Positions 8,838-20,826 are shown, counted from the first letter of the stretch. The stretch is DNA of 64,000 nt from Psychromonas sp. 14N.309.X.WAT.B.A12 (GCF_030397575.1 NZ_JAPNXS010000009.1:62001-126000); one strand, 5' to 3'. Notes: a model not told the origin generated them from the sequence alone. Numbers and translations are program-made.

Positions 8838-9515
8838 TTAAAGAACCGTTAATACATCTGATAATGCTAGGCGTGTTTTAGGTAAACTAAAATTGTAATC
8901 TTCAGAAGCATGATGGTAACCAATAACCAATGCAACGTGACATTCGAAACCATTTAGCTCTTCAGCGAATATCTCACCAACGAGTTCATGGTCAATGCCT
9001 TCCATAGGCGTTGAGTCAACTTTCAAACGCGCCAATGTATGCATTGCATTACCTAATGCAATATAAAGCTGTGCTTTAGTCCATGCACTGTTATTGCCTT
9101 GCTGGTCAGTATTGCTCTCAGCAAAATGGAATCCACCAAAGGCTTTTTCTCTATTTTCTAATGCAGTGCGTTTATCCTGTATACCTTTATCAACGACTTT
9201 TGCATAATCAGCACGGGTATAAGTTGGATTGTGTGCAAATAAAATAATATGCGAACTATCAAATATTAGGTGCTGATTAAACTGATGTTTATTGGCAAAA
9301 GAGTCATGCATTCTCTGTTTTGCAGCATCACTTTCAATCACAATAAACTTCCACGGCTGAGAATTAATTGAAGAAGGAGAAAGACGCAAACTTTCATACA
9401 ACACCGCTAAATCCTGTTGTGACACTTTCTTGCTAGGATCGTATTTTTTGGTTGTATAACGTGTCGCTAAATCACTAATAATTTGCTCGTGCGTCTCATT
9501 TGTTGTTTGCTTCAT
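8838..9515 (-). CDS. NAD(P)H nitroreductase family protein (NfsB-like)
   Basis: FMN-dependent oxidoreductase that reduces nitroaromatics or quinones. Family features are the N-terminal RYTTKKYDPSKK, the FMN-binding SSINSQPWKFIVIES at about residues 52-66, an ALGNAMHTLARLKVDSTPMEGID stretch, and the C-terminal LVIGYHHASEDYN. The frame extends upstream to 9602, but ATG 9515 (MKQTTNETHEQ) has AAAGG seven bases upstream and gives 225 aa, close to E. coli NfsB. It is divergent from a LysR regulator, which is a common regulator-target arrangement. The physiological substrate is unknown. Confidence 0.88.
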   Translation of the reverse strand: MKQTTNETHEQIISDLATRYTTKKYDPSKKVSQQDLAVLYESLRLSPSSINSQPWKFIVIESDAAKQRMHDSFANKHQFNQHLIFDSSHIILFAHNPTYTRADYAKVVDKGIQDKRTALENREKAFGGFHFAESNTDQQGNNSAWTKAQLYIALGNAMHTLARLKVDSTPMEGIDHELVGEIFAEELNGFECHVALVIGYHHASEDYNFSLPKTRLALSDVLTVL

Positions 9516-9696
9516 AGACATACCTTTCGTCGTACTTAAATCAAAGAATTTAATATTCATAACACCAGCGATGTTACCGATATAAAAATAAGCTGGATTC
9601 ATAGACCCACTGCTAGTTTATAAATACATTGTACGCTTGATTATTTTATTTGATAATAACGAATAAATTTGAATAACTTTAAAATTATTTTTGAAT

Positions 9697-10608
9697 ATGT
9701 ATCATTTAAACGACCTGAAATTGGCGATTCGAATTGCCGATCTGAACAGTATTTCTGCTGCTAGCCGAGAATTAAACTTAACGCCAGCGGCAGCAAGCGC
9801 TGCACTTAAACGCTTGGAGAAAAGGCTAAACTGCCAAATATTTATTCGTTCCACGCGAAATATGCAATTAACCGAAGAGGGAAAATTGTTCATTGAAAGC
9901 AGTAAAGACGCCATTCAAATATTGGAAGTCGCCAGTAATACGTTAAACAACAATAATGACCAAGTGAGCGGTGATATAGGGTTAAGTGTGCCATCTGACT
10001 TAGGTCGCAATATAGTTAGTCACTGGCTAGAAGAATTTTTATCCGCAACACCTTCAGTCACCATGACGCTGCATTTAAGTGATCACAACAGTGATTTAAT
10101 AGAGCAAAACTTACAAATAGCATTACGTTATGGGCATTTAGCAGACTCGCCATTAAAGCGTAGATACCTAGCTTCATCACCACGTTATGTGGTTGCCTCG
10201 CCAGATTATATTAAACAGCATGGTCAACCAAACAGTCCTGCCGAGTTACAACAGCATCGTTTATTAAACTGGAATTTAGGCAAAAACAAACAACATATAT
10301 GGAAATTTCAAAAAGATAACCAAGCATTAGATCTTCGTATTGAGCCAGCTAAAACCACCAATGATGGCGCACTGTTAAGGGAATGGGCGATTGCCGGCCA
10401 TGGGATCGCCTATAAAAACTGGATAGATATTGCTAAAGATGTTGAACAAGGCAGATTGATCATTTTATTAAAAGAGTACCGCAGCGAAGATGTACCAGTG
10501 CAGCTAGTCTACTTACAAACTGAATATCCAAGAAAGAAGTTACGCATGGTAATCGACTTTTTACTGCAAAAATTTAACGAGTTTAGTCAACAATATCCGT
10601 GCCCTTAA
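9697..10608 (+). CDS. LysR-family transcriptional regulator
   Basis: The N-terminal winged helix-turn-helix (about residues 1-60: FSLLNDL-like LNDLKLAIRIADLNSISAAS, TPAAASAALKRLEKRLNC, IFIRSTRNMQLTEEG) is followed by a periplasmic-binding-protein-like effector domain with LRYGHLADSPLKRRYLASSPRYVVASP, which resembles the DsdC/CrgA subgroup. It faces the nitroreductase gene across fewer than 200 bases and probably controls it. The frame also begins two codons earlier with TTG; ATG 9697 is the more usual choice. No clear ribosome binding site is visible for either. The length from ATG is 303 aa. Confidence 0.87.
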   Translation: MYHLNDLKLAIRIADLNSISAASRELNLTPAAASAALKRLEKRLNCQIFIRSTRNMQLTEEGKLFIESSKDAIQILEVASNTLNNNNDQVSGDIGLSVPSDLGRNIVSHWLEEFLSATPSVTMTLHLSDHNSDLIEQNLQIALRYGHLADSPLKRRYLASSPRYVVASPDYIKQHGQPNSPAELQQHRLLNWNLGKNKQHIWKFQKDNQALDLRIEPAKTTNDGALLREWAIAGHGIAYKNWIDIAKDVEQGRLIILLKEYRSEDVPVQLVYLQTEYPRKKLRMVIDFLLQKFNEFSQQYPCP

Positions 10609-10640
10609 CAAGCATTAATAATATGCAATACTTGTCAAGG
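10603..10640. terminator. Hairpin between convergent genes
   Basis: CCTTAACAAG (10603-10612) pairs with CTTGTCAAGG (10631-10640) with one mismatch, plus an inner GCAT/ATGC pair. It overlaps the LysR stop codon and lies between two converging genes. There is no long T tract. Confidence 0.4.
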
Positions 10641-10672
10641 ACACTCATTAAAAGACGACTGTAACTTTTGAT

Positions 10673-13519
10673 TTAGCTACTGACTTCATCAACCAAGTAC
10701 AAAATAGACTGGTAAGCAATGCCACTATGGTGTGATAAACCTATCTCACAAGTACGGCTATTACTATAACCTCGAGTACATCCATTGGGTATTTGCGACC
10801 TTAAAGGTGATAATGCAGCACTATTTAATTCAGGTGTTGTAAAACCTTTATCACCAGCCCAACCACAACATTCAATGTGCTCAGGGACAATCACTTCAGA
10901 AGCACACTGCTGTGCTAACTGTAGCATCTGTTTATCTAATGCCATTTTTCGTGTACTACAAGTAATGTGTAACATAATCGGCTCTTGTAGCGGCGTAATA
11001 TTCAAGTATTCAACCAAATAATTAAGTACAAACAAACTCGGCTCTACTACCTGCATCTGCTGTACAGTTTCTTCTGAAAAAGCCTCAATACTGCGTTTTG
11101 CACAAGGGCTAGTATCCATTAACACAGGCCACTTGCCATGCTCACTAGCTTCCCATAACGCAGTTTCCAGTTGCGCTGATTTCTGTTTTGCTATATCAAA
11201 AAAGCCTTTGCTATCATGTGGCTGACCACAACAAAGGTCATTAATATTATCTGGAATGATTACATCAAAACCTGCTTTAGCTAACAGAGAGCTAGTCACT
11301 TCAGTCAAAGAACGTTGATCTTTATTATCAGCTTGCTGCCCCATGCTTCGACTTGAACAGGATGCTAAATACACAACTTTTTTATCGTTTTGTTGACCAT
11401 GAAGCTTATTGAAAGTACTTTTTAACTTAAAAGTATTTGCGCCAGGCACTTCTGCCGACCAACGTTGTACTCCGTTATTAGATAGATTTGCAATGCCTTT
11501 ACTGGCTTTATTAAGCCGAGCAGAGCCAAAGGTTTTTTGAGCGACTTGGTTAACCTTCAAGCCTACATTTAATAATTTATTCGTAGTACTAAAATGATTC
11601 GCAGTCCAACGAGCAATAGGTGCAAACTGTTGATATTTTAGAGAACGTAATTTTTTTACGAGATCACCAGTATTAATTCCCACCGGGCAACGGTCTGCAC
11701 ATAGCCCAGTCGCTGCACAGGTATCAATACCTTGATACTGAAAAGTATCTGCTAAAGATTTACTGTATGCACTATCACCGCTTTGTTCACTACGTTTCAT
11801 CTCTCGGTACAACACAATACGCTGACGCGGTGATAATGTCAGCGTACGTGACGGACAAACGGGTTCACAAAAACCACACTCAATACAACGGTCAATTAGA
11901 TCATCCGCGGCAGGCATTGGTTTTAGATTTTCAATATGTGCTTGGCTACTTTCATTAATAATCACACCAGGGTTCAATAATCCGTTGGGATCAAAAATCG
12001 CTTTAATCTTCTGCATTAATGCATAGCCTGCTTTGCCCCACTCTAATTCGACGTATGGAGCCATGTTTCTGCCTGTACCATGCTCTGCTTTTAGTGAGCC
12101 TTTATGTTTAATCGCCACTAACTGAGTTAATGCATCCATAAAATCACTGTAACGAACTATTTCAGATTCTGTTTCAAAGCTTTGTGTGAATACAAAGTGT
12201 AAGTTACCATCTAATGCATGACCAAAAATAATTGCTTCATGGTAATCAAACTGATCAAACAGCGCCTGTAAATCTCTAACCCCTGCCGCTAAATGCTGTA
12301 CAGGAAAAGCGACATCTTCTATGATTACTGTTGTACCAACTTCTCGAACAGCCCCAACAGCAGGAAACAAACCTTTGCGTATTGCCCACAAGCTTTCTAC
12401 CACACTTGGGTCGCGCGTAAACTCGATGGATTCTTTAACGGTATAATTAGAAATAGCCTCCATCACGGCCGCACACTGCTGATTAAGACTCTCTAAGTCA
12501 CTGGCTCTAGATTCTATTAATAAGGTGCCGACCTCTAAGTCTAACTGCTTAATAAAAGCAGCCATACCAGGTTTATCTGCAATCGAATGCATAGCTCGCC
12601 CATCCATCATTTCCACCGCTGACACAGGTAGTTTCGCTAATACAGAAACCACTTGGCAAGCCGTTTCAATATCATTGAATACAATTAATGCAGAGGCTTT
12701 ATATCGATGCTCAATCACCGTGTTATAGGTAATTTCCTTGATAAAGCCTAAAGTGCCTTCTGAACCAATCATTAAATGTTGAATTACATCAATCGGATCT
12801 TGGTAGTCCACTAAGGCATTTAGGGAATAGCCAGTGGTATTTTTAAGGCGATACTTATGTTTAATTAACTTACTTAAAGCGCTGTCATTTTTTACTTGTT
12901 CACACAGATCTTTAAGGTCATTAATTAAAGAAGGATGAGACATTTTAAAGCGACTCACACTGTTATTATCGGCAGTATTTAATTGCGTTCCATCAGCAAA
13001 AATAAGCTGCATACTATCGACTGTTCGATATGAGTTTTGTGCGACACCACAACACATACCACTGGCATTATTAGCAGCTATCCCACCTATTTTGCAGGTA
13101 TTGATAGAAGCAGGATCAGGACCTATTTTACGACCATAAGGTAATAGATATTTATTCGCATCAGCACCTATAACACCCGGTTGTAATGTAATCTTATGAC
13201 CTTGTTCAAGTATTTCATGCCCACGCCATTGATCACTTAATGTAATTAATACTGAATCAGATACCGCTTGGCCAGACAAACTGGTTCCCGCTGCTCTAAA
13301 TGTGCAAGAGATGTTTAAGGCAGCACAACTTCGAAGTGTATAAATAACTTCATTCGCATTATGCAAACGCACTACTACCTTAGGCACTAAGCGATAAAAA
13401 CTAGCATCAGTCCCATAGGCAAGTAACTGAGCTGGCTCAGTAAAGATACGCGCTTTATCAATACAAGCTAATAAGGTTTCTTCAAGCTGCTCAAATTGTT
13501 TCACATTACTTGCCAACAT
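10673..13519 (-). CDS. FAD- and Fe-S-containing D-lactate dehydrogenase (Dld-II type)
   Basis: Membrane-associated flavoprotein that oxidises D-lactate or a related 2-hydroxy acid and passes electrons to the respiratory chain. Domains in order: an FAD-binding 4 (PCMH) domain (about 30-250, with RAAGTSLSGQAV and GSEGTLGFI), an FAD-linked oxidase C-terminal domain (about 280-530, with FGHALDGNLHFVF and EHGTGRNMAPYVE), two 4Fe-4S motifs (CIECGFCEPVCPS and CAATGLCADRCPVG), and a CCG-type domain (CCGQPHDSKGF, CCGWAGDKGF). This matches Shewanella Dld-II in layout and length. ATG 13519 is preferred to the GTG one codon earlier because AAGGAG is five bases from it. No lactate permease is adjacent. 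Confidence 0.85.
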   Translation of the reverse strand: MLASNVKQFEQLEETLLACIDKARIFTEPAQLLAYGTDASFYRLVPKVVVRLHNANEVIYTLRSCAALNISCTFRAAGTSLSGQAVSDSVLITLSDQWRGHEILEQGHKITLQPGVIGADANKYLLPYGRKIGPDPASINTCKIGGIAANNASGMCCGVAQNSYRTVDSMQLIFADGTQLNTADNNSVSRFKMSHPSLINDLKDLCEQVKNDSALSKLIKHKYRLKNTTGYSLNALVDYQDPIDVIQHLMIGSEGTLGFIKEITYNTVIEHRYKASALIVFNDIETACQVVSVLAKLPVSAVEMMDGRAMHSIADKPGMAAFIKQLDLEVGTLLIESRASDLESLNQQCAAVMEAISNYTVKESIEFTRDPSVVESLWAIRKGLFPAVGAVREVGTTVIIEDVAFPVQHLAAGVRDLQALFDQFDYHEAIIFGHALDGNLHFVFTQSFETESEIVRYSDFMDALTQLVAIKHKGSLKAEHGTGRNMAPYVELEWGKAGYALMQKIKAIFDPNGLLNPGVIINESSQAHIENLKPMPAADDLIDRCIECGFCEPVCPSRTLTLSPRQRIVLYREMKRSEQSGDSAYSKSLADTFQYQGIDTCAATGLCADRCPVGINTGDLVKKLRSLKYQQFAPIARWTANHFSTTNKLLNVGLKVNQVAQKTFGSARLNKASKGIANLSNNGVQRWSAEVPGANTFKLKSTFNKLHGQQNDKKVVYLASCSSRSMGQQADNKDQRSLTEVTSSLLAKAGFDVIIPDNINDLCCGQPHDSKGFFDIAKQKSAQLETALWEASEHGKWPVLMDTSPCAKRSIEAFSEETVQQMQVVEPSLFVLNYLVEYLNITPLQEPIMLHITCSTRKMALDKQMLQLAQQCASEVIVPEHIECCGWAGDKGFTTPELNSAALSPLRSQIPNGCTRGYSNSRTCEIGLSHHSGIAYQSILYLVDEVSS

Positions 13520-13740
13520 CACTACTCCTTAACTAACATTTCAGAAAAGCAGCGAACATAGTAGAATGAAGTTAACCGTTTAAATGTGATCTTGCTGGTA
13601 TTCTATCGATAGCATTATTGATCCCCCCTAGGTTTTTAATAAACACTGTTTAATAACACCCATCATATTTTTAATATCAAAGACATAAGTAGCTTTTTAA
13701 TGTAGAGTTTCTTGCAAAATATTAAAGAGAGCAAAACAGA

Positions 13741-14036
13741 ATGTCAGAAAGTAAAAATGATAATGCACTACAATTAACACAACTAATTACTCCATTAAAC
13801 GCAATGCATTTAGCACAATTAACTGCTTTTAGTTTTGGCCTACCTCCACTTTATTTCTGCCGTGAATATCAATCTCTAACATCAGACACTATAAAAAACA
13901 ATGTGAAGAGCGGTTATTAAAACAGCTCAATAATGAGCAAATAACAGTACAAGAATTGCAACAATTACTATTGGATAAAGAGTACTTTGATGAAGAAGAA
14001 GCAGGCCTACGAGTTGCTCCGCTTACTGAAGAATAG
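13741..14036 (+). pseudogene. Small conserved-looking gene split by a -1 frameshift
   Basis: The ATG at 13741 opens a frame of 59 codons (MSESKNDNALQLTQLITPL..., stop TAA at 13918-13920). The coherent continuation, QCEERLLKQL...QELQQLLLDKEYFD...GLRVAPLTEE, lies in the -1 frame and ends with TAG at 14034-14036. The two frames join at a run of six A (13893-13898) that forms A AAA AAC in phase with the upstream frame at 13893-13899. A slip back by one base there gives a single protein of about 98 aa. Either one A has been lost (pseudogene or sequencing error), or the gene uses programmed frameshifting. I do not recognise the family. It is soluble, rich in Leu and Gln, with an acidic end. Confidence 0.6.
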
Positions 14037-14172
14037 TCTTAGTCATTATGAAATAAGTCTTTTAGATTAAAGACTCCTATTTCTGTTTCGACTAAATAAA
14101 ATAGTAAAATACAACCATAAGCATTACAGAGGGTGACCAGAAATGCTGATGGTTGTTGATACAGGTGCAGTG
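14037..14172. other. Spacer with a weak hairpin
   Basis: AGTCTTT (14056-14062) and AAAGACT (14069-14075) form a 7-bp hairpin between the frameshifted gene and the end of the chemotaxis receptor gene, which converge. It may act as a weak terminator. Confidence 0.3.
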
Positions 14173-16086
14173 TTATTTATCTAATTTAAAGCGTCCTACA
14201 ATATTATTAAGCTGCTCATTAACTTCATGAATATGATGGGTTTCTTGATTCACATTTGCCCCCGTTACCGTTAACTCTTGTACAATTGAGTGAATACGCG
14301 CCATGTTTTGACTCACCTCTCTAATAACTGCATTTTGTTCCTGCGCCGAAGAGGCGATCTGATTACTTAAATCATTAATTTTTGAAACAAAACTATTCAT
14401 TACTTCTAAGCTCTCAGCCACACTTGCAGCCTCTGAAACGGTTTGCTGGCTAGTGGCTCTTGTACTATCAATTGAGCTCACTACTGCTGTAGATTCATGG
14501 CGTAGTTTTTCTAACGCATTTTCCACTTCACCCGTACTGGTTTGAGTACGTGCAGCTAGGGCTCTCACCTCATCAGCTACTACTGCAAAGCCTCTCCCTT
14601 GCTCTCCTGCACGGGCAGCTTCAATCGCTGCATTTAACGCTAACAAGTTGGTTTGGTCTGCAATGGCACCAATCACACTTAAAATAGATCCTATATCTTG
14701 TGTTTCCTGACTCATATTAGCCACATTAACCGTTGCACTTTCAACCTCTTTAGATAAGCGTTGCAAGCTCACCTGAGCATTAGTAATAATATCTTTAGAC
14801 GTTTCACCAGAATGATTAGCTTCCTGCGTAAACTGTGCAGTATCCTGTGCGTTAGCAGCTACCATTTCAGCAGTCACACTCAACTCTTCAACCGCGGTGA
14901 CAACTTGATCCGTTTCCTGCTGATGTTGCGCTAAGATGCCTGCACTATTATCAGAATGATTTTTCAGTGTTTCCACGCCTTCAGATAAACGCCCACTCAC
15001 CTTTTTTACATCCAACATCATCAACTGTAATGTTTCGATAAAGCGATTTACACTACTGGCAATTTGCCCCAAATCATCATTCGAGTTAACCGCTAAACGT
15101 TGCGTTAAATCACCATCACCATTGGATAAATTACCCACCAGCGTTTTCAGTGCTATTACGGGTTGATAGATGCGATTAAGTACAAAAATAAACACTACAA
15201 TAAATAATAACGTGATCATTAATACCCACAATAACAATGCCCAAGTTGCCTTAGAGACTGCAGCAAAAGCTATTTCATCTTTAACTGCAATCATCAAATA
15301 CCATGGCGCGCTACCTTCCAACTCAACACGGGTGGAAACCAATAAACTTGGCTTTCCAGCTAATGTAGTATCAGCAATAACACGTTCATTTTTTAACATA
15401 TTGGCTGAAAAATCACTGAGTTCATCTATTTCTTGTATTTGCTCCTGTGGTTTTACTACTTCACTAGTTGAAGCTAATACCATCCCCTTTTGGTCTACTA
15501 GAATCGCCACTGAATCCTTGGCGACATCCACACCTTCCACTAATGTTTGTAAACGAGTTAAACGTACATCGGACGCAATCACTCCATCCTGAACAGCTTG
15601 TACTGCAAGTAATAATAAGACGCCCTCTTTAGTGGCAAATACTTCACTTAACGTCAATTTTTCGCTTTTTTTACCAAGTTGATACCAAGAACGCGTACGA
15701 GGATCATATTTAGATGGAATACCAATACCATTAGGGAAAGATTCCGATGCTCTTGATGTATAAGATCGCCCATCATCAAACCCTAGCGTCAACTTAGCAA
15801 CCCCAGTGGCCTCTTTAGCAAATAACATATGCTTCTCATGGTCTGTTTGGTAATTGTTCGCTTTATATAATGCAGCTAAATTACTGACAGGTTGGGAATA
15901 TGAAGCGATATATTGCTTAATATTATTTGCTTCATATTGAGATGCACTGCTGATCTTATTAATCAACGTACTCTTCGTCGTTTCTGATAACTTATCAATA
16001 GAGATAAAAGAAGTGATACCTAGTGCTAAAATCAGCAAACTGGTAATCACTACAATTAAAATATTTTTAAAACCAAGCTTATTCAT
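14173..16086 (-). CDS. Methyl-accepting chemotaxis protein with dCache sensor
   Basis: Inner-membrane chemoreceptor. Layout: a membrane helix at about 10-30, a periplasmic dCache_1 domain at about 35-275, a second helix at about 280-300, a HAMP domain, and a cytoplasmic signalling domain with the invariant hairpin-tip region around [19 protein letters not shown]. The sensor domain contains [10 protein letters not shown] and a later Asp (ASDVRLTRL), resembling the amino-acid-binding Y/R/W/Y/D pattern of PctA-type receptors, so an amino acid ligand is possible. The frame runs open to 16152, but ATG 16086 has AAGGA six bases upstream and places the first helix normally, giving 637 aa. It is a single gene with no che genes nearby. 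Confidence 0.9.
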   Translation of the reverse strand: MNKLGFKNILIVVITSLLILALGITSFISIDKLSETTKSTLINKISSASQYEANNIKQYIASYSQPVSNLAALYKANNYQTDHEKHMLFAKEATGVAKLTLGFDDGRSYTSRASESFPNGIGIPSKYDPRTRSWYQLGKKSEKLTLSEVFATKEGVLLLLAVQAVQDGVIASDVRLTRLQTLVEGVDVAKDSVAILVDQKGMVLASTSEVVKPQEQIQEIDELSDFSANMLKNERVIADTTLAGKPSLLVSTRVELEGSAPWYLMIAVKDEIAFAAVSKATWALLLWVLMITLLFIVVFIFVLNRIYQPVIALKTLVGNLSNGDGDLTQRLAVNSNDDLGQIASSVNRFIETLQLMMLDVKKVSGRLSEGVETLKNHSDNSAGILAQHQQETDQVVTAVEELSVTAEMVAANAQDTAQFTQEANHSGETSKDIITNAQVSLQRLSKEVESATVNVANMSQETQDIGSILSVIGAIADQTNLLALNAAIEAARAGEQGRGFAVVADEVRALAARTQTSTGEVENALEKLRHESTAVVSSIDSTRATSQQTVSEAASVAESLEVMNSFVSKINDLSNQIASSAQEQNAVIREVSQNMARIHSIVQELTVTGANVNQETHHIHEVNEQLNNIVGRFKLDK

Positions 16087-16339
16087 GAATTTTCCTTGTT
16101 GAAACGTGAAACCAATAATGAGTTGACCTTGCGCTCTGTTAGTTTCTGACACTATTCCAACAGTCTAACGACTACTGCCCATGAGTTTTTAAGAGAATGT
16201 TAAAAGTATGACTATTACCCCATTAGTAATACAAATGATTTTTAAAAAGTTTTAACTCCATCAAGAAATGACATTTCCTGTTTAAAAACACCACAAAACC
16301 AGAGTAAATCGGCTCGATAGATCTTGCTCACATTATTAG

Positions 16340-16367
16340 TTCAATTGACTGTAAATTCTGCTAAAAT
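16340..16367 (+). promoter_or_regulatory. Probable mnmA promoter with extended -10
   Basis: TGCTAAAAT at 16359-16367 is an extended -10 element. A weak -35, TTCAAT (16340-16345), lies 16 bases upstream. The promoter sits about 30 bases ahead of the mnmA start codon. Confidence 0.5.
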
Positions 16368-16396
16368 CTGCGCCTGAATTCGTTGGAGAGTATTTT

Positions 16397-17500
16397 ATGA
16401 AAGACAATAGCCAAACTAAAGTGATCGTCGGAATTTCCGGTGGTGTTGATTCCTCAGTATCTGCGTACTTGTTGCAGCAGCAAGGCTATCAAGTTGAAGG
16501 CTTATTCATGAAAAACTGGGAGGAGGATGATACTGATGAATATTGTTCTGCTGCTGAAGACCTTCAAGATGCTAAAGCTGTTTGTGATAAATTAGGTATC
16601 AAACTACATACCATCAATTTCGCAGCAGAATATTGGGATAATGTATTCGAACATTTTTTAGAAGAATACAAAGCGGGCCGCACACCTAATCCAGATATCA
16701 TGTGTAATAAAGAGATTAAGTTTAAAGCCTTTTTAGAATTTGCAGCTGAAGATTTAGGTGCAGATTACATCGCGACTGGCCATTACTGTCGCCGCCGCGA
16801 AGTTGATGGTAAAGCACAATTACTACGTGGATTAGATACTAACAAAGACCAAAGCTACTTTTTATATGCGGTGGGCGGCGAACAAATTGCCAAAACCTTA
16901 TTCCCTGTTGGTGAACTAGAAAAACCAGAAGTGCGCCGTATTGCGGAAGAGCAAGATCTAGTGACACACAATAAAAAAGACAGCACAGGTATCTGCTTTA
17001 TTGGTGAGCGTAAGTTCACTGATTTCCTACAGACTTATCTACCAGCTCAACCCGGCGACATTGTTACGCCTGAAAATGAAGTCATTGGTCAACACCAAGG
17101 TTTGATGTACCACACGCTAGGCCAACGTAAAGGTTTAGGCATAGGTGGTTTACAAAACTCAAATGAGAACCCATGGTACGTAGTGGGTAAAGACATGGAA
17201 AACAACCGTTTATTAGTCGCTCAAGGTGCAGACCACCCAGCGCTATTTTCTTATGGGTTAATTGCTAAAAAATGTGATTGGGTAGATAGAACAGCGAAGA
17301 AAGAAAGCTTTAAATGTACCGTTAAAACACGTTACCGCCAAACGGATATTCCTTGTACTGTAAACCCAATTGACGATGATACGTTAGAAGTTATCTTCGA
17401 TCAGCCACAAGCGGCAGTAACACCTGGACAATCAGCTGTATTTTACCTCGATGAAGTTTGTCTTGGTGGTGCGATTATTGACCAGCACTTGCAAAAGTAG
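16397..17500 (+). CDS. mnmA: tRNA-specific 2-thiouridylase MnmA
   Basis: Installs the 2-thio group of the wobble uridine (s2U34) in tRNA-Glu, -Gln and -Lys, taking sulfur from the Tus relay. The PP-loop SGGVDSS is at residues 14-20. The two catalytic cysteines are present: Cys103 in [12 protein letters not shown] and Cys200 in [12 protein letters not shown]. The C-terminal beta-barrel is complete ([16 protein letters not shown]). Length 367 aa is normal. GGAG lies upstream of the ATG. It is the first gene of mnmA-hflD-purB, the order found in E. coli and many gammaproteobacteria. Confidence 0.97.
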   Translation: MKDNSQTKVIVGISGGVDSSVSAYLLQQQGYQVEGLFMKNWEEDDTDEYCSAAEDLQDAKAVCDKLGIKLHTINFAAEYWDNVFEHFLEEYKAGRTPNPDIMCNKEIKFKAFLEFAAEDLGADYIATGHYCRRREVDGKAQLLRGLDTNKDQSYFLYAVGGEQIAKTLFPVGELEKPEVRRIAEEQDLVTHNKKDSTGICFIGERKFTDFLQTYLPAQPGDIVTPENEVIGQHQGLMYHTLGQRKGLGIGGLQNSNENPWYVVGKDMENNRLLVAQGADHPALFSYGLIAKKCDWVDRTAKKESFKCTVKTRYRQTDIPCTVNPIDDDTLEVIFDQPQAAVTPGQSAVFYLDEVCLGGAIIDQHLQK

Positions 17501-17541
17501 CTGGTAGCCCAAATATAAGCTGTATAAAGCAATAAGGCTTA

Positions 17542-17563
17542 GAGGTAGATAAATGTCTACCTC
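17542..17563 (+). terminator. Hairpin between mnmA and hflD
   Basis: GAGGTAGA (17542-17549) and TCTACCTC (17556-17563) form a perfect 8-bp stem with a 6-base loop. It is not followed by a T run, so attenuation or RNA processing is as likely as termination. Confidence 0.35.
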
Positions 17564-17595
17564 CACATTCATTTATAATAAGAAGTGTACTGATC

Positions 17596-18225
17596 ATGTC
17601 ATTCCATACCTTAGAATCTCGTAGCATTGCTTTTGCGGCAATGTGCCAAGCAGCTTACTTAGTCGATAAGATTGCGACTAAGGGTATTTGTCCCGATGCA
17701 GTTGCCTTTAATGCCTCATTACGTTCAATAGTACGCACTGATAGTGCTGCTCCGTTGGATATTTTAGGTGGGCATGAATCACTAAAACTTGGTTACAAAA
17801 CCGTGATTGCACAACTGGATAATGTCGACAGCAGCCGTAATATGCAAATCACTAAATATGTAGCAGGTTTGATGGCCTTGGAGCGCAAATTATCAGCTAA
17901 TTCAGGCACATTAAATCTACTTGGTGAACGTATTAACCAAGTGAATCGTCAATTAGCACATTTTGAAATTGATGACAGTAGTGTGTTAAGTAACTTAGAT
18001 TCTATCTATAAAGATCTAATTAGTAACTTAGGCCCTAAAATTCAAGTTAATGGTAACCCTAGCTACTTGCAACAATCACAAACACAACATAAAATCCGCG
18101 CATTATTATTAGCCGGTGTGCGTGCCGCTGTACTATGGCGTCAAATTGGCGGTAAACGTCGTCAATTATTATTATCTCGCAAAGCGATAGTGCAACAAAC
18201 CAAACAAAATTTACTAAGAACATAA
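17596..18225 (+). CDS. hflD: HflD, high-frequency-lysogenisation protein homologue
   Basis: Peripheral, mostly helical protein of 209 aa. In E. coli HflD binds the lambda CII activator and affects lysogeny; its normal cellular role is not settled. It is recognised by the start MSFHTLESRSIAFAAMCQAAYLVDKIA, the middle QITKYVAGLMALERKL, and the end GVRAAVLWRQIGGKRRQLLLSRKAI. Its place between mnmA and purB supports the call strongly. No signal peptide or membrane helix is visible. Confidence 0.93.
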   Translation: MSFHTLESRSIAFAAMCQAAYLVDKIATKGICPDAVAFNASLRSIVRTDSAAPLDILGGHESLKLGYKTVIAQLDNVDSSRNMQITKYVAGLMALERKLSANSGTLNLLGERINQVNRQLAHFEIDDSSVLSNLDSIYKDLISNLGPKIQVNGNPSYLQQSQTQHKIRALLLAGVRAAVLWRQIGGKRRQLLLSRKAIVQQTKQNLLRT

Positions 18226-18290
18226 TATTCGTATTACTCTTTCCCAGTAAGGGAATAAAGAAACTATTTAAACAACCTACATATCATTAG

Positions 18291-19670
<1,380 letters not shown>

Positions 19671-19695
19671 TCCGCTCATTAAGCTAATCGATAAG

Positions 19696-19720
19696 AGGCA
19701 ACCTTAGGGTTGCCTTTTTT
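19696..19720 (+). terminator. Rho-independent terminator after purB
   Basis: AGGCAACC, loop TTAG, GGTTGCCT, then a run of six T: a textbook intrinsic terminator 25 bases beyond the purB stop. Confidence 0.95.
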
Positions 19721-19735
19721 ATTGCGCTAAATATA

Positions 19736-20665
19736 TTATTTCTCAGTGAGTACCTTAGTATCACTTCTCTTACAGCTAAATAACCAATCTAAAAATGGTT
19801 GTAGACTACTGTAACAAGCAATACCCACAGAACAGATCAAAATAGCAACCGCCATCTGTAAAGTTAATGTTTGATCCAAAATCCATATAGCTAACAATAC
19901 AGAAACCACAGGCACTAAGGCCATAATCGCCGACGCAGATACCGCCCCTAACTTATTGATACAGTAACTCATACAAAACAAGGCTAAAATACTAACAACT
20001 ATCCCTTGATATACACCTTGTAGAATAATCTCAGATACTGGTGCAATGCTGAGGTGGGTAGGTAGAAAAAACCAAATCGGCGTAAAAAATAACGCATTCA
20101 CAATCGGAACAGAGATCATAATCGTCTTAATATTGATCTGCCATATTTTCATTGAAACAGAATAAAAAGCGATGAAGAAAGCCGCCAGTAGTAACCATAA
20201 CAAAGCAATTAGACTCGCCCCACCACTACTCGTAAACAGTAAACTATTAGCCACCAAAATCAGAGTAATACCCAAATATTGAGTACGGCCTAAACGCCCT
20301 TTTTTCCACACATACAAAATCAGCGCACACATAATCGGCATAGTCCCATTAATGATCACGCCAGTATTCGCAGCATCTGAAATTAATAAACCAATCAAAC
20401 TAGCGCAGACATATAAAGCACCGCAACATAGACTACAAATAATAATAGGTAAGGTGAAAATAGACTTAAGTGAAGTTTTACTTAATAAAGCATACAGGGC
20501 AATGATCGCTGCCGCTGTTAAAAATCGCACGCCAGTTACATCCCACACCGTTAAAGAACGTGATAACCCCCATTTAGAAATAATGATCCAACCTGACCAA
20601 ATCATCACCACCACTAACCCGGCGAGTAAACCCGTGACCTTATCAAACTTGATCGACCTTTCCAT
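19736..20665 (-). CDS. DMT-superfamily transporter (EamA)
   Basis: Ten hydrophobic helices arranged as two EamA repeats (about residues 12-145 and 155-295). Typical pieces are VVVMIWSGWIIISKWGLS near the N-terminus, GVRFLTAAAIIALYALL, and the second-repeat end ASAIMALVPVVSVLLAIWILDQTLTLQM. The substrate is unknown; family members export amino acids, metabolites or drugs. AAGGAAG lies four bases before the ATG. It is convergent with purB. The tail after the last helix is basic and short. Confidence 0.85.
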   Translation of the reverse strand: MERSIKFDKVTGLLAGLVVVMIWSGWIIISKWGLSRSLTVWDVTGVRFLTAAAIIALYALLSKTSLKSIFTLPIIICSLCCGALYVCASLIGLLISDAANTGVIINGTMPIMCALILYVWKKGRLGRTQYLGITLILVANSLLFTSSGGASLIALLWLLLAAFFIAFYSVSMKIWQINIKTIMISVPIVNALFFTPIWFFLPTHLSIAPVSEIILQGVYQGIVVSILALFCMSYCINKLGAVSASAIMALVPVVSVLLAIWILDQTLTLQMAVAILICSVGIACYSSLQPFLDWLFSCKRSDTKVLTEK

Positions 20666-20826
20666 TATACTTCCTTGAAAATGAACTAATATGAGGATAA
20701 CTTCATCAACATTATCACAAAAATCGGCTTTTAATGATGAATATCTAGTGGCATAGCGGTATCGCTACCCTGCTTATAAACGACCTGTTACACTCCAAAT
20801 TATTTTATACAGAAAGGCGCGACAAC

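Noticed and set aside
16087-16152. Upstream extension of the chemoreceptor frame
   Set aside because: It would add 22 hydrophilic residues before the first membrane helix, while the internal ATG has a well-placed AAGGA.
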